The translations under genes and the position numbers were made by a program. A DNA stretch of 64,000 bases from Pratylenchus scribneri (lineage: Eukaryota; Nematoda; Chromadorea; Rhabditida; Pratylenchidae), in contig JAQSEB010000004.1 in assembly GCA_030063045.1 (NCBI GenBank), positions 3,286,001 through 3,350,000 of the forward strand, given 5' to 3'. The first letter of the stretch is position 1, and every line of letters starts with the position of its first letter. Below, piece after piece: positions 36,966 through 46,300 of the stretch. The notes below the pieces were generated by a model. That model searched no databases, had not been told where the DNA came from, and was given only the letters and a program-made list of their open reading frames with translations.

Positions 36966-37984
36966 GTGATTTTTAAAATCTTATTAGACAGCTTAATAAC
37001 TAGCTCTAATCTAATTCACAAATAATTAAAAAATTAATCGAAAATTACCTCCGATTTGCTATTGCTAAATTGGCATGGCCCATCATTCAATTGATGTTCA
37101 TCAAGTTTGGTGGCCATATTCACTTTATCGATGACATGTGCCAAATGCGCTTTGTATTGTTTTGTCCATTTTTCTCGCATCTAATTAATTATTTTTGCTA
37201 AATAAACACAAAAATCGAAACCATTGATTCAAATCCAAAAGATTGTTCCAAACTATTTTTGTTCAACATAATTGAGGCCGCCGATGGTTTAGCCGGGGCC
37301 TTTTCCATTTCTGCTGTTCCGGAATTGCCTAATTCACTACTTTGTTGCTGTAAATCTTCGTTCCCGTTTCGATGTTGTTCTTCGCCAAGAATTGAATTAT
37401 TTCTTCGAATTATTGTCCCATTTTCTGCAGCTATTATTCCTTCTTCATCCACCATCGAATTCATTGCCGAATTATTGTCCTCTTCCTCTTCAAATGGTGC
37501 AAATGTCCGCATTGATAATGTCGATGAAGAATTATTGGCCATTTCCTCTTCCAATTCATTAATATTTCCTCCGCCCATCTCTGCTCCAATGCCTCGATTT
37601 CGTCGTTTTCGGCCATGATGTCCATGTTGAATGTCGCCGGCCTCATTGGATGAATTTATTTGTTTTACTTTACTCCTAAAAAACACCCAAATATAATTTT
37701 AAATTAATTGACAAATTAACCTGGTGACCCGCTGCAAATTATCCTTCTTCGATTCATGATGTCCATGTCCGTGCCCACCACCAACTTTTCGTAAACCGCC
37801 GCCACTGCTAATTCGAATTGCTCCTCCTCTGGTTTTCCTCGACACGTTCGATGCCACCCCACAGGGCGATGATGTCGATGCCGTTGATGATTGTTTTGGC
37901 AGTTCGCCGTTCTCTTCACTTGGCGTTTTTAACAATGAAATGCGCAATGGCGGGACCTGAGTGAAGAATTTTTTTCACTATTGA

Positions 37985-38155
37985 GTTTATTTTAATGTAT
38001 TTTTGGTCGAAATATTTGTCTAGAATTATATTGTAAAATGTACAAAAATGTGTAACAAGCCCCCTAAAAAATAACTTCTCCCTAGCGGCTTCGAACCCGT
38101 GACTTAAATTTCAAAGAGGAAGGGTTAGGCAGAAATTTTCCAAAACTTTTTTGGG
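37985..38155 (-). repeat. tRNA-derived SINE-like repeat, copy 3
   Basis: On the minus strand: GCCTAACCCTTCC (A-box remnant), B box GGTTCGAAGCCGC after GTCACG, then a tail containing TCTAGACAAATATT as in copy 2. It lies in the intron directly downstream of exon 3 of the split gene. Confidence 0.65.
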
Positions 38156-38483
38156 AATAAACGAACCTTTTTTTGTTCCTGTGATGCCGTAGAACTAATT
38201 GAATTGGCTCTTTGTTTTTGTTGTAAATCTTCTTCAATTGTTGTTCCTTCCATTTCTTCCATCATATCGCCGCCATCTTTCTCATTTTCTTCAATTAAAT
38301 TTTCCATTGTTGCTTCCCCATCATTTTTATTCAATTCTTTCTCCGCATCCATTGTTTCAGTTGGAATATTCTTCCGATCCTCTGATTTTGGCAATTTTGT
38401 TGGATCAATAACTGCGGCGGCAGGCAAAAGTTTTTTGGCCAGCACTGCCGTTTTTATCCGTTTTGGAGGAGGGCATGAGTTCG

Positions 38484-38488
38484 ATGCG
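38484..38488. repeat. Target-site duplication of BEL element, left copy
   Basis: ATGCG directly before the 5' LTR, repeated at 48303-48307 directly after the 3' LTR. Removing the element plus one copy restores a continuous exon 3 of the host gene. Confidence 0.95.
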
Positions 38489-39020
38489 TGTCGCATAAAA
38501 ATGCGAATAATATAAATGTTTAAAGGAAATAATTAAATATTGAATTAAATAAAGAAAATATTAAAATCAATATGATGACTCATTCTTTTCTCCATCTTTC
38601 TCCACAAAATCCATTAGCGGCTTTTCATAATCCATTGAGGCAAATACGGCGGATAATGGCGGATATGCTAATGGATGTCTTGAATTCACGTGGACAATTC
38701 CCTTTGTGATTTTGGACTCTCCCTTCGTTCTTTTTGATCCCCAGATTGACCCCTAATTTTCCCTTCCTTCTTTCCCTTTCAATTTTATGTCCACGTGCCC
38801 ACCCCCACATTCCATTCCCGCGCAGCGGCACTATATAAAGCCGCCTTGTCCCCCCGGGGATCATACCACCCATTTTCATTCAACCAATTGTTCCATCCCC
38901 ATTTCACTCCTCTTTTTATCCTTCATCAATTTCCAAACATTTTCAACATTGAATAAACTTTATTCCTTCTTTCCAACATTTTATAGGTCTTGGGTAATTC
39001 ATCGGGGAATTCCTTTGACA
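38489..39020 (+). repeat. 5' LTR of BEL/Pao element
   Basis: Begins TGTCGCATAAAAATGCGAAT and ends ATTCCTTTGACA. It contains a TATA box at 38832 and AATAAA at 38952. Base-by-base reading finds it the same as 47771-48302. Its first bases supply an ATG on the minus strand in frame with the disrupted host exon. Confidence 0.97.
38832..38840 (+). promoter_or_regulatory. LTR promoter TATA box
   Basis: TATATAAAG after a GC-rich stretch (CGCGCAGCGGCAC) and followed by CCGCCTTGTCCCCCCGGGG. A start site about 25-30 nt downstream (near 38865) would place AATAAA (38952-38957) in the R region. The same box is in the 3' LTR at 48114-48122. Confidence 0.75.
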
Positions 39021-39023
39021 TTT

Positions 39024-39041
39024 TGGTGCAACGGCCAACCA
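39024..39041 (+). other. Candidate tRNA primer-binding site
   Basis: TGGTGCAACGGCCAACCA starts three bases after the LTR end. TGG at its start complements the CCA end of a tRNA. I did not identify the tRNA. Confidence 0.6.
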
Positions 39042-39405
39042 ACGACTTGGGCCTTTTCAACAAGTGAATTTGAGGGTTTTCAGAGGAAAACCAAATTCAA
39101 CAAATTTTTCAGCCAACTGCAAAGTTTCAACCGATTTTTTGGGCAAACCTCTGCATTTTTGGTGGCCATTTCTACACACTTTTGGGTTTTTTGCCAGCAG
39201 ACAACCTTCAGCAACCAATTTTTGATTTTGCCATCAGTGTTTTTTGTTTTTTGCCCATCTTTTGAAGTGGATCTTGGGATTGTTTGGTTCCCAATTATTT
39301 CATTTTCAGTTTTTGAACAAATCCAGTGCATTTTTGCTGCTTTTGGCCATCCGCAAATAGTTTGGACTAAATTTTTACCCCTTTTTCCTCAAAATTTCAC
39401 TTTTA

Positions 39406-40128
39406 GTGAGTGATAACCCTGCCATTGTTGAACGAAAGTTCCAGCTCCTTGTGGAGGAGACGAATTCTAATCGCCACAAACCTGGGCAAAACTGCAACTG
39501 CCGCTTTTGTGCCTTTGTTGACGAAGTGGATCAAAGGAAAAAGAGGCGCAAAGAATTAGAGGAGGAGGGTCCATCACAACCGCCCGACGCAAAGAAGCAG
39601 TATAGAATTTATCATTTTTTAAAAGCTTTTGATCACCTTGAATATTTCAGCCGCAATTGGCAAGCAAATCCAATTGATCTGGTGAAACGAGGCGAGGACA
39701 TCGAAGTATTGTCTAAAAAGGGCTGGGGAAATCGCTTTGCTGTTACAAATCGAATTCGTTCATACATTCAGGCAGAAATTGGCAAACCTCAAAAACCGGA
39801 GAAACCCGCCGATAGAATTATCCGAAACTCTCTTGGACTTGGCCGACAGCGAGCAACAAAGCCGATTGATCCAACTGATCCCTTGGGTCTTGACGAAATT
39901 TCTCCGGAACCGGTCATCACACCGCCACCAATTGTGCCGGCCCCCAAGGTACTGAAAAGAGAAATTTTCAGTATTAATTTATTAGTTAAGTCGAACAAAG
40001 CTGAGGCAAATCGCGGAGGGCAGTCGAGTGAAATTTCCGCGTCCTCGTCGGCAAAACTGAAGGAGGAGCAACTTGTGCGTTATAAGAAAGCCTTCTCAAA
40101 GATTGCCAAAATCATCGACACACTTTAA
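39406..40128 (+). CDS. Extra ORF between 5' LTR and gag of the BEL element, unknown function
   Basis: A 240-codon open frame with no ATG anywhere inside. It starts at a TTTTAG/TG acceptor-like site (39402-39406); an upstream exon ending in A would create ATG-AGT-GAT, and AACAA/GTGAAT at about 39068 would do so. It reads VERKFQLLVEETNSNRHKPG, then CNCRFCAFVDEVDQRKKRRK, YHFLKAFDHLEYFSRNW, ADRIIRNSLGLGRQRATK and a Pro-rich stretch. A 42-nt GT..AG segment (GTACTG..GTTAAG, about 39949-39990) is in frame and could be an intron. Codon use is clearly less A/T-rich than the gag-pol frame. It could be an accessory or regulatory protein, a second gag-like product, or captured host sequence; nothing identifies it. 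Confidence 0.6.
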   Translation: MSDNPAIVERKFQLLVEETNSNRHKPGQNCNCRFCAFVDEVDQRKKRRKELEEEGPSQPPDAKKQYRIYHFLKAFDHLEYFSRNWQANPIDLVKRGEDIEVLSKKGWGNRFAVTNRIRSYIQAEIGKPQKPEKPADRIIRNSLGLGRQRATKPIDPTDPLGLDEISPEPVITPPPIVPAPKVLKREIFSINLLVKSNKAEANRGGQSSEISASSSAKLKEEQLVRYKKAFSKIAKIIDTL

Positions 40129-40358
40129 GGGAGCCTGTGATTGGTTCTGTCTTGCATTGATTGCCATTCTCCTCCTCACATTTTGGATTTTGTAAACTGG
40201 AAAAGAGGAAAAAAGAAAACACAAGCAACAATTAATTGATAAACTTATCTAATTGAAATTGCCATACACATTTTTGACATAATAACATTCCATATACACA
40301 TTTTATAGTTCTGAAAAGATAAATTTTATTATTGGGGTTATTTGAAACTGAAAAAAAA

Positions 40359-43300
40359 ATGTCAGGTCCATTGCGTCAAATTATTACACCCACTAGCACC
40401 AGATTAAGCACTTATCTTACAGAAGCGGAAAATTTGCCGGAAAATCGGAACATGAGTCAAGTAAAGAGATTATTAAACAAAATTAATAGATCAGTAAATT
40501 TTCTGGACTGTAAAAATTTTGAATGGTCCGAAATTATGTCCTCTATGACGGGGGAAGCTAGGACCTTAGAAATGCAAGAATACAATAATTTTTTGGCAAC
40601 TAACAATTTTATTGATCTAATAGATCGTGGTAAAGTTCAGGCAGTTGAGTTAGAAAATTGGATTGAGGAGAACTTACCTACAACGAATGGAACTAAAATC
40701 AGGTTACCTCAACTTTCATTGCCAACATTTGATGGAAAAATGGCAAATTGGGAGCAATTTTGGTCTGCATTCCAAGCAGCAATTGATGATGATTTATCTA
40801 TCCCTGACGTTCAAAAAATGGCTTATTTGATTAGTTGTCTGAAAGGAGATGCCGAAAGGGAACTTAAGGGTTATAATGTGATTGGGACAAACTATACTCA
40901 TGCAGTAAAACATTTAAAAAACCGATTTGGGAATAAAGAATCAATTAAATCCGCATTATTTGGGGACTTGAGGAAAATTTCATTTGCAAGCCAAAAAACC
41001 CCGGACATAAGGAAAATGTTAACAGAAATAAACCGAATTTTGAATCAACTAAAAGCATCCGGTGAAGAAATAAATAATAAAGCCACAGAAGAACTAATCC
41101 AACAGAAATTCCCTGGTTGGATATTACTGGATATTATAACGCAAAAAAAAGGAATTGCTGAGTTTAATACCGAAAAACTCATCATTTTAATTGATGAGAT
41201 TTTAACCCAAAGAGAAACAGTTTGGGAATTAACCAAAAATTTCAAAAATACCAAATTTCAAAAGAATGAACAAACCTTGATTGGAGAAAACAGTGAATCC
41301 AAAAATCAAAAAATCCAGAACACAGATGGTAAATCTCGCCTTCCATGCGTTTTTTGTTCGGGAACTAATCATACTTCCAATCGATGTTTAAAATACAAAA
41401 ATAAAGACATGAGAATTAAACGTTTATTTGAGCTAAAAAAATGTATGAAATGTTTTAAAGAGGGACATATATCCAAAAATTGTACTCAGAAAATAGAATG
41501 TAAAAAATGCAAGGGACCACATTTTGTAGCAGTTTGTGCAAAGATCAATCATGAGGAAATAAATAAAATGGGCAATTCAAGTGGGGGAAAACAAAATTTC
41601 ACTCAAAGTAAAGATAAAGAATCCTGGAGAAAAGGGACAGCTAATTGCGCTGAGGAAGAAAATAATCCGGAACAAAATGATGAAAATACTCAGGAATCAC
41701 TATTCCTAGAGGATGAGGCATTCATTGTAGATGATGAAGTCATCTTATCAGAGGGAAAAAATAAAGTAGTATTAATGAGTAATACTCACGAATTTAAAAA
41801 TGGAATGTATGGTAATGGTGAAGAAGGGACAACATTATATGATCCCGGTTCCACATCAAATTATATCACCAATTCATTGGCAAGAAAGTTAAAATTAACA
41901 ATTTTGAAAAGGGAAAATACAAGAGTTAGTGGATATGGGGGAAGTCAATCCTCCTTCCAATCAGGGATTGTAAAAGTATATGTAAAAGGAGTTGATGAAA
42001 ATTATTATCCTCTTCTATGTAAAACATCACCTGCGCTGGAAAAAATGCTAATAACGGTGACTTATGTCACTGATGAAAGAATTCCCAGAGTAAAAACAAG
42101 GAAAGTCAAACCTGACCTCATGTTAGGGGTTATCGATTTTTGGCGTGTATTTGAGCGCAAAAAGAGAATATCTCAAAGAACATACCGAATATTTACTAAA
42201 TTGGGTGCTTTTGACTGTGGTGAAATGAAAATTGATAAACCAATCACTTCTTATGCTTATGTAATGGAAGATGAATATGAAATTGGGGGAAAGAATCCTA
42301 AGGATATATCCTATCCTGGGAATTTCTGGGATTTGGAAATTTTGGGTATTAAAGAAAATCCGAATACTACTCGAATAGATGAAGAGGATGAAGCCATGAA
42401 ACAATTTGAGAACAATTTAAGACAATTAAATGATGGTAGATATGAGGTCGCATGGCCATGGAAAAATGGAATACCGAAATTATCATCAAATTTTGGGAAA
42501 ACATACGGAAGATTTATAAATTTATATGAAAAACACGGTACTAAAATTATGGAAAAATGCGAACAAATAATAAATGAGCAACTATCACTGGGAATGGTAG
42601 AAGATGCCCCTTTTGAAACTGGGGAATTGTGCCATTATATTCCATTCCAAGTAATTTTGAAAGAAAGTTCTTCATTTACTAAGGCTCGAATGGTGTTCGA
42701 TCCATCAGCCAGGACCAGAGAAGGACTATCGTTGAATCAACAATTATTAACCGGACCAAATTTACTGCCTAAATTGGCTGGAGTTTTACTCCGCATCAGG
42801 ACCTACTCATTATTATTAATATGCGACATAGAGAAAGCATTTTTACAGATTGCACTGAGGGAAGCCGATAGGGATGCCACAAGATTCCTTTGGGTTTTTG
42901 ATATAAATAAACCGCCAAAAGGGAATAATTTGAGAATCTTGAGATTCTCTAGAGTTCCATTTGGTTTCGTTTCATCACCTTTTTTACTCATTGCCACGGT
43001 TATCCATCATTTAAGGAAGTTTGATACTCCATTAACCAGAGAACTCATCAAAAATTTATATATGGATAATATGGCTAGTAAAGCCAATACAGTGGAAGAA
43101 GCGATAGAGAACTATCATAAAATCAAAGATATTTTCAGTAAAGCAAAAATGAACGTTCGTGAATTTATATCTAACTCTAAGGAAGTGAATGATAATATTC
43201 CTGAAAAGGACCAACATCCGGGGATCAAGGGAGGATTAATTAAATTATTAGGTGTTCATTGGAGTCCCAATGAAGACACACTACTGATTAAATTGCCTAC

Positions 43301-46300
43301 TATCCCAAAAGCAGAAATTATTAGTAAAAGAAATTTGTTGGCATATATTCATAGTGTTTTTGATCCTCATGGGTTATTATCACCAGTAACAGTTTCAGCT
43401 AAATTATTATATCAGAAAGTTTGTAATAGAAAAGTTAAATGGGAAGATAAATTAAACGAAGAAGAAATGCAAAATTGGGATAAAATAAGTAAAACTTGGG
43501 ATAACTGTCATTATTCATTCCCTAGAAATATTGATTATGGAGGAAAAAAAGATTTGCATTGTTTTGTAGATGCTTCTATGAATTGTTATGCGGCAGTAAT
43601 CTATCTTCGTTCTCAAATTGACAGCGATTTTATTAAATCGCATTTAATCTTTTCAAAAAATAGAATAAAACCACTTGATAAAAATTTAACTATTCCACGT
43701 TTGGAATTATTAGCTGCAGTTATCGGATTTAGAGCCGTAAAATTTGTACAACAAGAACTCAAATTGGATATTGAAAATATCACTATTTGGTCAGACAGTC
43801 AAATTGCATTATACTGGATTGGTACTCCTTATAATGATAAAAAATTTGAGAATAATAAATTTGTAAAAAATCGATTGATGGAAATTCAAGCAGATAAGAA
43901 TATAATATTTCGATATGTACCTACCAAGCAAAATCCAGCAGATATTTCTTGTAGAGGCTGTGAAACAATGGAACTCAGAACTAATAGCCTATGGTGGTTT
44001 GGACCTAAATGGCTTAAACAAGATTATTCCTATTGGCCAGCCATTATTCAAATTGAGCCGAAAGAGGAAACTAATGAGGAAGAGGATATCCAGATTCATC
44101 AAAACGGTGAAGAGGATTCCTTTATCACTGAATTAAACTTCGAAAATTCAACCATTGACCCCTCTCGTTTCAGCTCATTTTGGAGATTGCTCTATACATT
44201 AATGTTTGTACTTAGATTTTGTAAAATGGTTGTTTGGAGAAAATGCTCTAAATTGCCTTCAGAAATAGAAAGATTAAATAAAATTACTGCTGGAGAAATA
44301 AATATTTTAGTAAAAAGAAATGATGAATTCAAAATTGAAAAACCATTCACAGCATCAGATATAGAAATAGCTGAAAAAATTCTAATTAAAGAAGCTCAAA
44401 ATCGCCACCCGTTGACAGATCAAAGAAAAAAAGAATTACAAATATATGAAGATGAATTCGGAATATTAAGATGTAGGAGTAGATTACAAAATAATACATA
44501 TTCTTTTGACTTTACAAATCCCATATATTTGCCACATAATGATCCATTCACTAAACTTTTAATATTGAAAATACATAGATTATTATTGCATGGATCGGCT
44601 TCATTAGTCCATTCGTCACTCAAAAACAGATTTTATTTGGAAAGAGCCAGAAGTACTATAAAAAAGACACTCAAAGAATGCAAAGGGAATTGTAGAGAAT
44701 TTAGAAAATATCAGCTTGAAAAGATGCCACCATATCCGAATTATCGGTTGGAAAAGGCCACAGTATTTGAATATACCGGCCTTGATTTTATGGGACCAAT
44801 TAACATGAAAAGAAATGGAGAACTCATTAAGGGATGGATATTATTATTGACATGTCTTGTCAGTAGATGTGTTCATCTAGAAATTGTAACCGACATGACA
44901 ACCACTTCATTTCTAAATGCTTTCAGAATGTTCGTTGCAAGACGGACAAAGCCGAAAATTATTGTATCAGATAATGGAGCCCAATTCCGTTTGGGAAAGA
45001 AAGTTTTAGACTTATTATGGAAAAATCTACCGAATGATGGAGGAGTTACAACATACATGGCTAATGAGGGCATAAACTGGAAATTTAATACGCCCCTTGC
45101 ACCGTGGCAAGGGGGAATTTTTGAGAGGATTAATGGTCTCATAAAAAATTGTTGCCGAAAAGCATTAGGGAGAAAAATTTTGCAGGAAGATGACTTTAGA
45201 GTATTTATTTGTGAAGTTGAAGCCGTACTCAATTGCCGACCGATTATTCCAGTTACAGATGATTTGGACTCATTTGTTTTAAGACCGATCGATTTTATCT
45301 ATCCAGGGGCAATGCCAGGATTACCCAACCATAATAATCCAGAGGATGATGATACTTATTTGCCCAAAAATGCTGAAAGTGCAGAGAAACTTTTAGAAAT
45401 CTGGAATAAAAAATCGACTACTATAAATAAATTTTGGGACATTTGGGCAGTCGAATATCTAAATATTTTAAGAGAACGTACTCAATTTCATAGACAAAAT
45501 AATAAAAATTTAATCAAAGCATTGCCAAAAGTCAATGAGATTGTGATGATACAAGAAGATGATATGGTAAAGGGGACTTGGAAAATTGGAAAAATTGTTG
45601 AAGTTATTTCACCGAGAAGAATAGCTGTAAAATTGCCAAATGGCAATATCGTTCACAGACCTCCCTCTCTCCTTTATTCACTAGAAATTCCGAGAGAAGC
45701 AGATATCCAAGCATACGAAGAAGCAGATATAGAAATAAGTGAAGAAGCGAATATTGCTACAAGAAAAATTAAGCTGAGGGGGAAGAACGTGCAAAAAACA
45801 CGTAATAATCATTCGAATTCAAAAAAATTAAAATATGTTAATAATCCGCGGAAAAATTGCTTAACGTGTGGAAAAACTCATTTGAAAAAATTAAAGAAAT
45901 TTAATCCCTTTGTAATTTGTTTAATTAGCATTTGTTTTATCATATCCAATGTATTTGGCCAGAATCCAATGCTTTGTCCATCCACTGACTCCAGCCAATA
46001 TTGGAGAATAGAAGACGATATGCTACCCTGTGCTAATTTTACAATCGATCCTCCATTACCAACTGTCCACACATTTGATGTATATGAACCAAATTTGGAC
46101 TTAGTTAGCTTAGAAGCAGCTCATTGCTCAATAATTGAGGAAATTGTTCATTATAAAACAGATTTAGTAAATATTCCTCACTCTCATTACGAGTATAAAA
46201 ATAAATCAGTCACTCAAGAAGAGTGTAATAGAATGTGGAAATTAAATAGATGTTCTGAAGGAATTTTGATGGGAGAATATAATAATAAGAGAACCCAAAA

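Larger units (their letters stand above)
35796..38488 (-). pseudogene. ANKRD11/12-C-terminus-like gene, exon 3 onward (split by retrotransposon)
   Basis: The downstream portion of a gene that begins at 48730 and is interrupted by a BEL/Pao insertion at 38489. Exon 3 continues here with ASNSCPPPKRIKTAVLAKKL (to about 38168), followed by acidic low-complexity sequence, a Gly/His-rich block (GGHGHGHHESKKDN, 37770), KVNMATKLDEHQLND (37130), LYIEQEKRRQELAEEHRLDR and MVQREIVRFEE (36720-36610), VSYLRDIECYDP (36510) and KAEWQRIARRIQRENEQQQL (36010). It ends at TAA 35796-35798. The order of charged helix, REI.R, short Cys/Tyr-Asp segment and Arg-rich helix resembles the ANKRD11/12 chromatin co-regulator C-terminus. 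No ankyrin repeats are seen. Product function, if any, is uncertain after disruption. Confidence 0.6.

Noticed and set aside
38625..38879. 84-codon minus-strand ORF, also found at 47907-48161
   Set aside because: It lies inside both LTRs, so its perfect duplication is explained by the LTRs. It has no protein-like features beyond that.
38787..39413. 208-codon plus-strand ORF crossing the 5' LTR end
   Set aside because: It starts upstream of the LTR TATA box, so it would not be on the element's RNA. It is rich in Phe, Cys and Trp as expected for a non-coding frame.
40332..40358. Nine extra codons before the gag ATG
   Set aside because: They begin with TTG, and the first ATG is at 40359.
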